NCBI GenBank assembly: GCA_002366545.1
Contig: DFBH01000066.1
Coordinates: 1-14,420, forward strand
Length of the DNA stretch: 14,420 nt
Direction of reading: 5' to 3'
DNA from: Candidatus Oleimmundimicrobium americanum
Lineage (GTDB): Bacteria > Actinomycetota > Aquicultoria > UBA3085 > Oleimmundimicrobiaceae
Under the pieces are notes generated by a model. It made no database searches. It had not been told where the DNA came from and saw nothing but the letters and a program-made list of their open reading frames with translations. Position 1 is the stretch's first letter. The number at the start of each line of letters is the position of its first letter. This document shows positions 6,581-14,103 of the stretch, piece by piece. The position numbers and the translations under genes are program-made.

Positions 6581-7755
6581 AAGTTAAAAAATATGAAGCG
6601 TCAACAATAGAAAGTGCTCTATCGCAAGTAAAAGCAGACCTCGGAAAAGACGCAGTTATACTTCATACAAGGAAATTGCCCCCAAAGGGTCTTTTCGGAT
6701 TCTTAAAAAAAGAAAGAGTGGAAATTACAGCAGCCTTAGACATAAACTTAATAGACCCCAACATAAAATCAAAGTTAATTCCAAAACCACCCACAATTTC
6801 ATCTGATTCCGTACCCCCGCGATTCGAGGAAAAAATAGGGATACTAAAAAGCGAGATTGATGATGTAAAATCCCTGGTTAAGGCAATTGCTCATCAACTT
6901 GCCGACCCTCTTCTCCAAAACGCTCCGGACAGCGTTTTGGAAACCTACAACCATTTACTCGGAAACAAAGTTTGCGAAGAACTCGCCAAAGAAATTCTTC
7001 TGTCCGCAAAGAAACAACTAAACAAAGGAGAATTACAAAATATAGAAAAACTCCGGGAAGCAGTATATGAACAGATTTCAAATTTAATTTATACAAGCGG
7101 CCCCTTAGACGTTCCCAAAGGAAAAAGGAAAGTGATAGCGCTCATCGGCCCAACCGGGGGAGGAAAAACAACAACAATTGCCAAGTTGGCTGCACAATTT
7201 AGTTTGTTTAAGAACAAAAAAGTAGCTTTGGTTACCGCCGACACATACCGAATAGCCGCTGTTGAGCAATTAAAAACCTATGCCGAAATAATCGATGCCC
7301 CCATCGAAGTCATTTTCACAAACGAAGAGGCAAGGGAAGCTCTGGACAAGCATCTCGACAAAGATTTAGTTCTTATTGATACCGCAGGTCGAAATCCCCA
7401 TAACAAAGAACAGTTAGATGAGCTGGTGGACCTCATGAAATCATGCTCCCCCGATGAAATTTACCTTGTTCTCAGCATGACCACAAAACTTACAGACCAG
7501 ATGGATGCAATAGACAGGTTTTCCGGAGTACCAATCGATAAGTTTATATTCACAAAACTCGATGAAACAACAACCCCCGGAACAATGCTAAACATTTTAG
7601 CTAAAACCAAAAAACATTTATCGTATATTACCACAGGCCAAAATGTACCCGAGGATATAGAGATTGCTGATTCCAAAAAAATATCAAAAATGATTGTAGG
7701 TGTGCCATTTGAAACAACAGAAGGATCAAGCAAAGAAACTTCGCGAGTTAGCTGA
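6577..7755 (+). CDS. flhF: Flagellar placement GTPase FlhF
   Basis: FlhF is an SRP-type GTPase that marks where a flagellum is built. The 392-residue protein has an N-terminal basic domain (MKVKKYEASTIESALSQVK, KDAVILHTRKL), a helical N domain (about 120-180) and the NG GTPase domain. The P-loop GPTGGGKTT lies at residues 191-199, DTAGR at 268-272 and the guanine-specificity TKLD at 326-329. The segment VTADTYRIAAVEQLKTYAEI is characteristic of SRP GTPases. Its ATG overlaps the flhA stop, and its 3' end overlaps flhG by about 47 bases, so the two partner proteins are probably translated together. Confidence 0.97.
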   Translation: MKVKKYEASTIESALSQVKADLGKDAVILHTRKLPPKGLFGFLKKERVEITAALDINLIDPNIKSKLIPKPPTISSDSVPPRFEEKIGILKSEIDDVKSLVKAIAHQLADPLLQNAPDSVLETYNHLLGNKVCEELAKEILLSAKKQLNKGELQNIEKLREAVYEQISNLIYTSGPLDVPKGKRKVIALIGPTGGGKTTTIAKLAAQFSLFKNKKVALVTADTYRIAAVEQLKTYAEIIDAPIEVIFTNEEAREALDKHLDKDLVLIDTAGRNPHNKEQLDELVDLMKSCSPDEIYLVLSMTTKLTDQMDAIDRFSGVPIDKFIFTKLDETTTPGTMLNILAKTKKHLSYITTGQNVPEDIEIADSKKISKMIVGVPFETTEGSSKETSRVS

Positions 7756-8626
7756 AAAAGCAAAAAAGGGGCCGAAGAAAATCCAAAATAAAATACCCGG
7801 TAATTCCAATAAGAGGGTGGTCGCCGTGGCCAGCGGCAAGGGCGGCGTAGGAAAAACAAACCTTGTAATTAATTTGGGCATAGCCCTCGCAAAAAAAGGT
7901 AAAAAAGTATTAATCCTTGATGCCGATTTAGGCATGGCAAATGTGGATGTTTTGATGGATATAAGCCCGAAGTACAATCTACAACACCTTCTTTCGGGTC
8001 AAAAATCGCTGGCAGACATAATTGTCGAGGGCCCAAACCAAATAAAAATAGTTCCCGGCGGCTCCGGAATATCCGAACTTGCAGACATCACCGATGAAAA
8101 AAGAGGACGATTAATCTCAGGGTTCATTGAGATAGAAAACCAATCAGACATAACTTTAATCGATACTGGAGCCGGCATATCCAAAAACGTCTTAAGTTTT
8201 ATTTTAGCCGCTAAAGAGGCCCTCATCATAACAACACCCGAACCCACCGCTATAACAGACGCATATGGACTCATAAAAGTAATAAACCAAAGGAATATAG
8301 ATATTGATATCGAACTTCTTATTAATATGGCTTCTAATGAAAGGGAGGCAAAAGAAATATCAGAAAGAATAGTACTCGTTTCAAAACAATTTTTAAACAA
8401 ACACGTCGAAGATTTTGGGTTTATCTTGAAAGATAATGCCATAAACCAGGCAGTCAGGAAACAGCAACCTTTTATCATAAGTTTTCCTTATTCTAACGCC
8501 TCAAAATGCATTAACAATATTGCAAATAAATTTGATGACATAGCTCCAAAAAATTCAAAGAGTGATGGTTTCCGAGGCTTCTTTTCCCGACTATTTAAAA
8601 TAGGTGAAAATGATGGATGTGCATAA
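7709..8626 (+). CDS. flhG: Flagellar number regulator FlhG, MinD-like ATPase (YlxH)
   Basis: FlhG is a MinD-family ATPase that limits flagellar number and stimulates FlhF GTP hydrolysis. I start it at TTG 7709, giving MKQQKDQAKKLREL. The FlhF-activating motif DQAxxLR then lies at residues 6-12, as in Bacillus YlxH, and AGGTG (7698-7702) is six bases upstream. GTG 7700 is the alternative and adds three residues. The deviant Walker A SGKGGVGKTN begins at residue 42 with both Lys present. DADLGMANVDVLMDI and LIDTGAGIS (Walker B) follow. It ends in GFFSRLFKIGEND, compatible with a C-terminal amphipathic membrane-targeting helix, as known for this family. It overlaps flhF upstream and ycgR downstream. 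Confidence 0.95.
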   Translation: MKQQKDQAKKLRELAEKAKKGPKKIQNKIPGNSNKRVVAVASGKGGVGKTNLVINLGIALAKKGKKVLILDADLGMANVDVLMDISPKYNLQHLLSGQKSLADIIVEGPNQIKIVPGGSGISELADITDEKRGRLISGFIEIENQSDITLIDTGAGISKNVLSFILAAKEALIITTPEPTAITDAYGLIKVINQRNIDIDIELLINMASNEREAKEISERIVLVSKQFLNKHVEDFGFILKDNAINQAVRKQQPFIISFPYSNASKCINNIANKFDDIAPKNSKSDGFRGFFSRLFKIGENDGCA

Positions 8627-9266
8627 GATCTTAAAACCCGGCCAACAAATAAACCTTGAGTGCAAAACCATGAATAAATCCTGGAACTCAAGCATTTTTG
8701 ACTTTGAAAACGGCAATGTTCTGGTGGCTTCGCCAATGGAAGAAATGAACTACGTCTTCATAAAACCGGATACTCCCCTAATAATCGTAGCCGCTTCAGA
8801 AGCCGGAATGTATAGAATACCGGCAAAAGCAATTGAAAACAGAAAAGGGCCTTTTGTTTTAGTTATACAACCTTCAGACGAGATCTCCGCGATTCAAAGA
8901 CGGCAATTCTTTCGCCTTAAAAACCCCGACATAAACTTGAAATATATAATAATCAATACCTCAGATGATTATTATTCAAAAAATTTAAAAGACGCTAACG
9001 TGATTGACCTAAGCGGAAGCGGAATCGCAATTGAATTGCCCAAAGAAGAAATGGTAAAACCCGAGACAAAAATTAAACTGCAAATTCACATATCGGATAT
9101 CGACACAACGATTAATGCCGTCGGGAAAGCCATACGATGCATGGAACAAGAATGCGGAACCTTAAAAATTTGTCTTCATTATATAGTAATTGAAGAAAAG
9201 GACAGAGATAAGATAATAGGTTACCTTTTTAAAGAGCAAGCCAAAAGAGGAAGGCAAAGAATTTAA
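8613..9266 (+). CDS. ycgR: PilZ-domain flagellar brake protein, YcgR-like
   Basis: This is a two-domain cyclic di-GMP receptor. An N-terminal YcgR/PilZN-type beta domain (about 1-90) is followed by a PilZ domain. The ligand-binding signature is complete: RRQFFR at residues 96-101 (the RxxxR motif) and DLSGSG at 132-137 (the DxSxxG motif). In relatives, cyclic di-GMP binding lets the protein act on the motor or stator and slow swimming. I infer that role here. ATG 8613 is chosen because AGGTG (8602-8606) is six bases upstream. ATG 8610 and GTG 8604 are in-frame alternatives. The gene overlaps the end of flhG, tying it to the flagellar operon. Confidence 0.93.
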   Translation: MDVHKILKPGQQINLECKTMNKSWNSSIFDFENGNVLVASPMEEMNYVFIKPDTPLIIVAASEAGMYRIPAKAIENRKGPFVLVIQPSDEISAIQRRQFFRLKNPDINLKYIIINTSDDYYSKNLKDANVIDLSGSGIAIELPKEEMVKPETKIKLQIHISDIDTTINAVGKAIRCMEQECGTLKICLHYIVIEEKDRDKIIGYLFKEQAKRGRQRI

Positions 9267-9278
9267 GGAGGAATGCTC

Positions 9279-9656
9279 GTGTCAAAAGAAACTACTCTAA
9301 AAATCACCTTATATTTTAGTCTTTTCTTAAGTGTACTCTCAGCCTTATTTGCATTTCTCTCCGGGGCCGACATCCTCGTAATCTTTTTTGAAAGACTGTT
9401 AATTACTTTCCTGATATCAGCTTTTTTAATATGGATGACATTGAAAATTATAAATTCGGTAATAATAAAGGCCGCACTAACTGATTACGTCTCCGAGAAG
9501 ACAGTCACGCAAAAGGAGAAAGGTAGTAATTTGGATTTTACTTCGGAGGCCTCTCCCGATATTCTTAATGAAACTCGGGAAGAAAAAAAATTAGAGCCGT
9601 TAAATCCCATAAAATTGGATAAATCGACGGAAAATGTAATCAATCAAAAACCATAA
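9279..9656 (+). CDS. Small two-helix membrane protein, unknown
   Basis: I do not recognise a named family. The 125 residues begin MSKETTLKITLYFSLFLSVL and form two hydrophobic helices (about 8-28 and 32-58) separated by SGAD, followed by a charged, Glu/Lys-rich, probably disordered cytoplasmic tail. The GTG at 9279 is preferred: AAGGAGG (9265-9271) lies seven bases upstream. The ATG at 9273 would leave only one base of spacing. It sits between ycgR and the sigma factor gene in the same direction with short gaps, so a role in motility or its control is plausible, but nothing in the protein shows which. An A8 run near 9583-9590 lies in the tail. Confidence 0.8.
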   Translation: MSKETTLKITLYFSLFLSVLSALFAFLSGADILVIFFERLLITFLISAFLIWMTLKIINSVIIKAALTDYVSEKTVTQKEKGSNLDFTSEASPDILNETREEKKLEPLNPIKLDKSTENVINQKP

Positions 9657-9677
9657 CTTTTTATTTTGGTAATAAAT

Positions 9678-10475
9678 ATGCTGCAAAAACTGGAGCGAGA
9701 AGTGAAAAAATTTAAGCCACAAAGCGAATGGATCCGATATAAAGTATACGGAGATAAAGATGCTCGCGAAAAATTAATTTTACAATATGTACCATTGGTT
9801 AAATATGTGGTCGAGCGAATGAAATATACTCTTCCCTCGGAAATAGAGCAAAATGACCTTGTAAGTTATGGAATTATTGGTTTAATAAGCGCAATAGAAA
9901 AATATGATTACAACAGAGGATTTAAGTTTGAAACATACGCAATACCACGCATAAGGGGAGCCATTGTAGACGAGTTGAGAATAAGTGACCACGCCCCCCG
10001 GTCACTTAGACAAAAAGCAAAACGGTTGATGGCAGCGTGTTCGCAAATTGAGAAGTGCTTGGGACGCTCTGCAAAAAATGAAGAGATAGCCAAAGAACTC
10101 AATATGACTATGGAAAATTTCAATAGCTTACTTTACGACGTAAGCAAGCTATCGCTTATCTCGCTGGATGAGTTTATAATCAGGAGCGGGGATTCAAAGG
10201 TCACCATAGGAGATAGCTTAGAAGACAAAAGGGCAGAGAACCCTTCAACAACCATAGAAATAAAAGATGTTAAGGAAACTCTAGCAAAAGGCATTGAAAA
10301 TCTTACAGAGCAAGAACAGTTGGTAATATCACTCTATTATTATGACGGGCTTACATTAAAAGAAACGAGTAAGGTGCTAAATCTCTCAGAATCAAGGGTA
10401 TCTCAAATTCGCACAAAAGCTGTTTTGCGATTGCGGGAGCAATTGAGACATTTACGCAAGGAAGACACGCTTTAA
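9678..10475 (+). CDS. fliA: Flagellar RNA polymerase sigma factor, FliA/SigD/WhiG type
   Basis: This sigma factor of the sigma-28 group directs transcription of late flagellar genes. With ATG 9678 it has 265 residues. Region 2 is complete (REKLILQYVPLVKYVVERM, DLVSYGIIGLISAIEKYD, GFKFETYAIPRIRGAIVDEL). Region 3 has the DHAPRSLRQKAKRL segment. Region 4 ends with the helix-turn-helix LTLKETSKVLNLSESRVSQI. The Shine-Dalgarno ahead of 9678 is weak, and TTG 9666 in frame is a less likely start. Its place after the early assembly genes parallels sigD in Bacillus. No anti-sigma flgM is in the window. A perfect 9-base inverted repeat (9982-10008) lies inside the gene. Confidence 0.95.
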   Translation: MLQKLEREVKKFKPQSEWIRYKVYGDKDAREKLILQYVPLVKYVVERMKYTLPSEIEQNDLVSYGIIGLISAIEKYDYNRGFKFETYAIPRIRGAIVDELRISDHAPRSLRQKAKRLMAACSQIEKCLGRSAKNEEIAKELNMTMENFNSLLYDVSKLSLISLDEFIIRSGDSKVTIGDSLEDKRAENPSTTIEIKDVKETLAKGIENLTEQEQLVISLYYYDGLTLKETSKVLNLSESRVSQIRTKAVLRLREQLRHLRKEDTL

Positions 10476-10495
10476 ATTTAAAAAGAGAGGGATAT

Positions 10496-12328
10496 ATGGA
10501 TAAGCCAAAATTTGTAGAGGTTGAAGCTTCAACTAAAGATGAGGCAACCAAAGAAGCCTTAAGGAAATTGAATGTTAGTAAAGATGAGGTAAAAATCGAT
10601 GTGCTAAGCGAGAAAAAACCCTTTTGGGGAATGGGCGGCTCATGTAAAATTAAAGCCACCCTACTCCCAAAACAAGAGAGCACGGAAAGCAAAAAAGAAG
10701 TTCAGGATAAAGATGGTTCTTATGAGACAACCGCAAAAGAAGATGGTATTTATTTAACGGTTAACCCCCCTGAAGGGAAAGGCAAAAAAGTCAAACTCGA
10801 AAACATTACTTCCCGATTAAAGTTCTGTGAAATAAAGGATTTTGAATTAAAAAGAGTAGCCGAGGTGGCTAGAGAAGCTGCCGGAGCTCAAACATGGATA
10901 GCACCCGTTCAGGAAATAGTCTCAAAAGACGGCAAAGCAACGGTCGAGATCTCAAAAGATAAATCAGAAGCGTTCATTATACTTATAGAACCATGGGGAA
11001 ACGGAAAACCGCTTAGCGAAGACGACATTAATGCGTTACTGAAAAAGGGAGAAATCGTTTACGGAGTGAACCAAGAAGTAATTGAAAAAATATCGTTGGC
11101 TCCCAAAGAATTCGGCTACGAAAAACCTATTTTAATTGCTCGGGGCAAGCCCCCTGTAAATGGAGAAAATAGCCGCATTGAATACCTTTTTGAAAAAGAC
11201 GGGGAGGAAAAACCACTTTTTGAAAACTCAGAAAACCAAAATATTGATTTTCGTGAATTTAATTTAATAGTAAATGTGTCCAAAGACCAAGAACTTGCTA
11301 AAAAGATACCGCCTACCGCCGGTGAACCCGGGATAAATGTAAAGGGGGAAGAAATTCCTCAAAAATCCGGAAAGGATATAAAACTCCCCCTCGGCAAGAA
11401 CGTAAGCCCTAAGGAAACCGATAAAGGCACCTTTATCGTCGCAGAAATTGATGGCCGTCCTCAAATAAAGGGTGGAAAAATTTATGTTTTGCCGATATAT
11501 GAAACAAGGAGCGATGTCGACTATTCAGTAGGGAATATCGATTTTGTTGGAATGGTAATAGTCGGGGGATGGGTTAGAGACGGTTTCAGTATAAATGCAA
11601 GGGGAGATATCGAAATACACGGGGGAGTAGAGGGAGCTAACCTTGAGGCAGGGGGAGATATAACCATTAGAAGCGGCGTTCAAGGCCGCAACAAAGGCTT
11701 AATTAAAGCCAATGGAGATATAAAATCTAAATATTTAAGCGCAGCAAAAGTTCATTCCAAAGGAAACATAATTGTAAGTGACGGTGTTTTGCATAGTGAA
11801 GTTTTTGCCGTTGGGAAAATAATTGCCAAAAGCGGAAAAGGCGTTATATCCGGTGGCATACTTAAAGCCGGAGAAAACATTGAGGCAAAAGTGATAGGCT
11901 CACATCTTGGAACCGAAACCGAGATAGAGGTCGGAGTCATCCCGGAAATTCGCGAAGAATTAACAAAAACCGAAGGAGAGCTTGAAGAGGCTGGAAGAGA
12001 TGCCGATGAAGCTCAAAAAGCCATTGTTTTAATTGAAAGCGAGAAAAAAGAAAAGGGGTTTCTCATAAAAAAACGCAAGGAGTTGTTAGAAAAGTTAAAG
12101 ATGACTTACCCGATTTTACAAAACAAAGCAGACGATCTGGCAACAAAAAGAGATGAATTGGCTACCTCGTTATTTGCCTCAAAACACGCAAGAATACTAG
12201 TAGCCAGTAAACTATATCCGGGAGTGAAAGTAAATATCAGAGATGCTACAATGCAGGTAAAAGATGAGTTAGATCGCTGTAGTCTTTACGAAGAAGAAGG
12301 AGAGATAAGGCTGGGCCCTTACGAGTAA
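10496..12328 (+). CDS. fapA: FapA (DUF342) protein with N-terminal Jag_N domain
   Basis: The 610-residue protein starts with a Jag_N-type domain (about 5-58: KFVEVEASTKDEATKEALRK, then FWGMGG with F43, G45 and G47). The FapA/DUF342 region follows: an alpha/beta part (about 75-340), including KIPPTAGEPGINVKGEEIP, then a repetitive right-handed beta-helix (about 346-470, with repeated GDIEIHGGV and GDITIRSGV patterns), then a long coiled coil (about 482-560). Proteins of this family are called flagellar assembly protein A and are often found beside SigD-type genes. FapA has also been linked to polar localisation of flagellar factors in some bacteria. Its exact job here is inferred only from context. 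GAGG (10487-10490) precedes the ATG. Confidence 0.9.
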   Translation: MDKPKFVEVEASTKDEATKEALRKLNVSKDEVKIDVLSEKKPFWGMGGSCKIKATLLPKQESTESKKEVQDKDGSYETTAKEDGIYLTVNPPEGKGKKVKLENITSRLKFCEIKDFELKRVAEVAREAAGAQTWIAPVQEIVSKDGKATVEISKDKSEAFIILIEPWGNGKPLSEDDINALLKKGEIVYGVNQEVIEKISLAPKEFGYEKPILIARGKPPVNGENSRIEYLFEKDGEEKPLFENSENQNIDFREFNLIVNVSKDQELAKKIPPTAGEPGINVKGEEIPQKSGKDIKLPLGKNVSPKETDKGTFIVAEIDGRPQIKGGKIYVLPIYETRSDVDYSVGNIDFVGMVIVGGWVRDGFSINARGDIEIHGGVEGANLEAGGDITIRSGVQGRNKGLIKANGDIKSKYLSAAKVHSKGNIIVSDGVLHSEVFAVGKIIAKSGKGVISGGILKAGENIEAKVIGSHLGTETEIEVGVIPEIREELTKTEGELEEAGRDADEAQKAIVLIESEKKEKGFLIKKRKELLEKLKMTYPILQNKADDLATKRDELATSLFASKHARILVASKLYPGVKVNIRDATMQVKDELDRCSLYEEEGEIRLGPYE

Positions 12329-12345
12329 TAAAAGAGGCGATTTAA

Positions 12346-12648
12346 ATGTCCATTCGACCAGCTGACTTACAAATAATTATACAAAAAACCCAGGATGTTG
12401 AAAAGATTCAGCAAGTTCAACAGCAACAGTCAAAGGTGCAACAACAGCAATTTGCCCAACAAATGGAAAAGATTTATAAAAACAAAGAAAAAGATGTAAA
12501 TGAGGCGCCAAAATCAGAGGATGTAAAAATCAGGGAAAAAGAAGAAAGGGAGAGGAAAAAAAGAGAGAGAAATAGAAATAAGAAAGAAAATGAAGAAAGA
12601 GATTTTGAAGATGCTGAGTTCGGACATAATATCGACATTAAAATTTAA
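12346..12648 (+). CDS. Small Gln/Lys/Glu-rich flagellar-locus protein
   Basis: No named family is recognised. The 100-residue protein opens MSIRPADLQIIIQKTQDVEK, then a Gln-rich segment (about 24-42, with many QQ pairs), then a strongly charged Lys/Arg/Glu tract (about 60-88), and ends EFGHNIDIKI. It should be a helical or disordered soluble protein with no membrane segment. GAGG (12334-12337) lies eight bases before the ATG, and the gene is 17 bases after fapA, so it is probably co-transcribed. Small proteins of this look occur next to fapA in other Gram-positive-type flagellar loci, from memory and not checked. An adaptor role is only a guess. Confidence 0.8.
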   Translation: MSIRPADLQIIIQKTQDVEKIQQVQQQQSKVQQQQFAQQMEKIYKNKEKDVNEAPKSEDVKIREKEERERKKRERNRNKKENEERDFEDAEFGHNIDIKI

Positions 12649-12660
12649 AGGGGTGTTAAC

Positions 12661-13137
12661 GTGAATTTTTTAGCTTTAGTTCTACTGGCAATTCTGGTAA
12701 CTCTGCCTTATTTTATCATTAAAGGCTTTAAAAAAGCTTCCGTCTCTGCGCAGGAGATAAAAAAGCACGAAGAGTTAAAAGAATTAGAAAACTCATTAAG
12801 CCATCTCTTAGCCGAATTGCAGGAAACTTCCGAAAAATCATTAAAAGATGCAGAAACTATCATAAGCAGGTTAGATTTAGCCCTAAAAAAGGCAGAGGAA
12901 AAAATAGAAAAGTTAGATAAATCCCAAACAGAAGAGGAAACAAACAGATGCAAAATAAAAACCGCGATAATAAATAAAACCGTAAAACAAATAAAAACCC
13001 CTAAGCATCTTAAGGTTTACCATCTTGCAAACCAAGGGCTGAGTATAAACGAAATAGCGCAAAGATTAGAAATGGGAATCGGTGAAGTGGAACTTATCCT
13101 TAATTTGGACAATACTAAAAAAGCAGAACTAAAGTAA
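12661..13137 (+). CDS. Membrane-anchored coiled-coil protein, SwrB/DUF6115-like
   Basis: The 158-residue product has one N-terminal membrane helix (about 3-20), a long coiled coil (about 26-100), and a C-terminal helix-turn-helix-like segment (116-149: HLKVYHLANQGLSINEIAQR, then LEMGIGEVELILNL). This architecture, and the place after the sigma-28-type gene at the end of the operon, match DUF6115 proteins and Bacillus SwrB (YlxL), which promotes FliP-FliQ-FliR maturation and swarming. The SwrB equivalence is an inference. The GTG start has AAGGGG (12647-12652) eight bases upstream. It ends only four bases from the convergent response regulator gene, so no clear terminator separates them. Confidence 0.8.
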   Translation: MNFLALVLLAILVTLPYFIIKGFKKASVSAQEIKKHEELKELENSLSHLLAELQETSEKSLKDAETIISRLDLALKKAEEKIEKLDKSQTEEETNRCKIKTAIINKTVKQIKTPKHLKVYHLANQGLSINEIAQRLEMGIGEVELILNLDNTKKAELK

Positions 13138-13141
13138 CCAT

Positions 13142-13522
13142 TTAATGCTTCTTTTGTTCTATCACCTGATAAACAACATTGATTAATTCATCTGCGTCAA
13201 AGGGCTTTTTGATGTATTTAACAGCTCCCAGACGTAACCCTTTAAACTCTTCAGATATATAACCTAGCGCAGTTAACATTATTATTGGTATATCTTTGCT
13301 TTCAGGTTTTGCTTTTATTTTCTCGCAAACTTCCCAACCATCCATCTTCGGCATACTAATATCCAAGATTATTAAGTCCGGTTTTTCCTCCTCGACTTTT
13401 TTGAGGGCCTCTTCCCCATCCCCCGCTCCAATAACCCTAAAACCTTCATTTGCTAACTTCAACGTAACTAATTTAACTATATCCGGTTCATCATCCACAA
13501 CAAGAATCTTTTCTTTCGCCAT
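13142..13522 (-). CDS. Single-domain response regulator, CheY-like
   Basis: The 126-residue protein is a stand-alone receiver domain. The acidic pocket is Asp10-Asp11, the phospho-acceptor is Asp54 (LIILDISMP), the switch Thr is 84 (MLTA) and the conserved Lys is 106 (KKPF). There is no output domain, so it should act by protein-protein contact, like CheY or Spo0F. I start it at the ATG ending at 13522, because AAAGGGGG lies just upstream on the - strand. A start 21 bases further out adds MRNKGGF and lacks that support. It faces the flagellar operon with a four-base gap. A motor-switch role is possible, but the sequence alone cannot separate it from other receivers, and no kinase is nearby. 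Confidence 0.92.
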   Translation of the reverse strand: MAKEKILVVDDEPDIVKLVTLKLANEGFRVIGAGDGEEALKKVEEEKPDLIILDISMPKMDGWEVCEKIKAKPESKDIPIIMLTALGYISEEFKGLRLGAVKYIKKPFDADELINVVYQVIEQKKH

Positions 13523-13724
13523 GAAACCCCCTTTGTTCCTCACAATTCAAAAATGCCCATCTAAATATCATGTATCAATAATGTATTCTCCAAGAAAAAA
13601 AAACTTCCTCCTATGATATTTCAATTAAAATAAATTTTAGATTTTAGACAGGAGATTTTAATTTTTTGTAGTATTTATAAAATAGTTATACTCATAAAAA
13701 TTATTAATTGAACGGGGATAAAAC
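13523..13724. promoter_or_regulatory. Divergent AT-rich control region with nested inverted repeats
   Basis: This 202-base spacer separates two divergent genes. Two perfect 9-base inverted repeats are nested in it: AATTAAAAT (13623-13631) with ATTTTAATT (13655-13663), and TTCAATTAA (13620-13628) with TTAATTGAA (13704-13712). The last arm ends just before the orphan gene's ribosome binding site. A weak promoter for the + strand gene may be TTGTAG (13666-13671) and TATACT (13687-13692), 15 bases apart. An A9 run lies at 13595-13603. AT-only repeats arise easily by chance, so operator function is uncertain. Confidence 0.4.
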
Positions 13725-14090
13725 ATGAGACAATTTACTGAGAGCCATATTAATAGCAACCAGTTTGCTCACTTGGCAAGAACGAAGCAATTAGAGCTCC
13801 AAATAGGAGAAATCATTATGGTCATCAAACGCGCGGTGAGAAATTCTAAAATATTTGAAGTTATTACTCTTAGGAAATACGATGAAACCGTCATCACGAT
13901 AGAAACAAAGTTGAGACATTGGTTAATCGAAAAAAGCGAAAAAAATTTAAAAAGTCTTTTAAACTTGATAAAAGAACAGGTTGATCTTTTGCGCCAGTCG
14001 TTCGACGATGAATATGTTGACAATCTTGAAGAAGCCATCCGAGAAGAGTTGGACTTTTTGGAAGATGCTAATTTTTTAAAACTTGTTTAA
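13725..14090 (+). CDS. Unrecognised 121-residue protein
   Basis: I do not recognise this protein. It begins MRQFTESHINSNQFAHLART, has a central basic/hydrophobic part (about 20-60, with IMVIKRAVRNSKIFEVITL), and a strongly helical, acidic C-terminal half (about 65-121, with SLLNLIKEQVDLLRQ and NLEEAIREELDFLED). It lacks signal peptides, membrane segments and metal-binding patterns. GGGGAT lies about six bases before the ATG, supporting it as a real gene. It is divergent from the response regulator and converges on the acetyltransferase fragment with a 13-base gap. A partner or regulator made only of helices fits, but no function can be assigned. Confidence 0.7.
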   Translation: MRQFTESHINSNQFAHLARTKQLELQIGEIIMVIKRAVRNSKIFEVITLRKYDETVITIETKLRHWLIEKSEKNLKSLLNLIKEQVDLLRQSFDDEYVDNLEEAIREELDFLEDANFLKLV

Positions 14091-14103
14091 AGTATCAAAT
14101 CTT

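Noticed and set aside
7999..8478. Open frame of 159 codons on the - strand within flhG
   Set aside because: It is antisense to clear MinD-family coding sequence, and its composition mirrors the sense codons.
13117..13154. Bidirectional terminator between the operon end and the response regulator
   Set aside because: The arms (13117-13125 and 13146-13154) are A/T-rich, have a mismatch and surround a 20-base loop, too weak to call.
13296..13616. Open frame on the + strand opposite the response regulator
   Set aside because: The receiver domain on the - strand has all catalytic residues, so this frame is its shadow.
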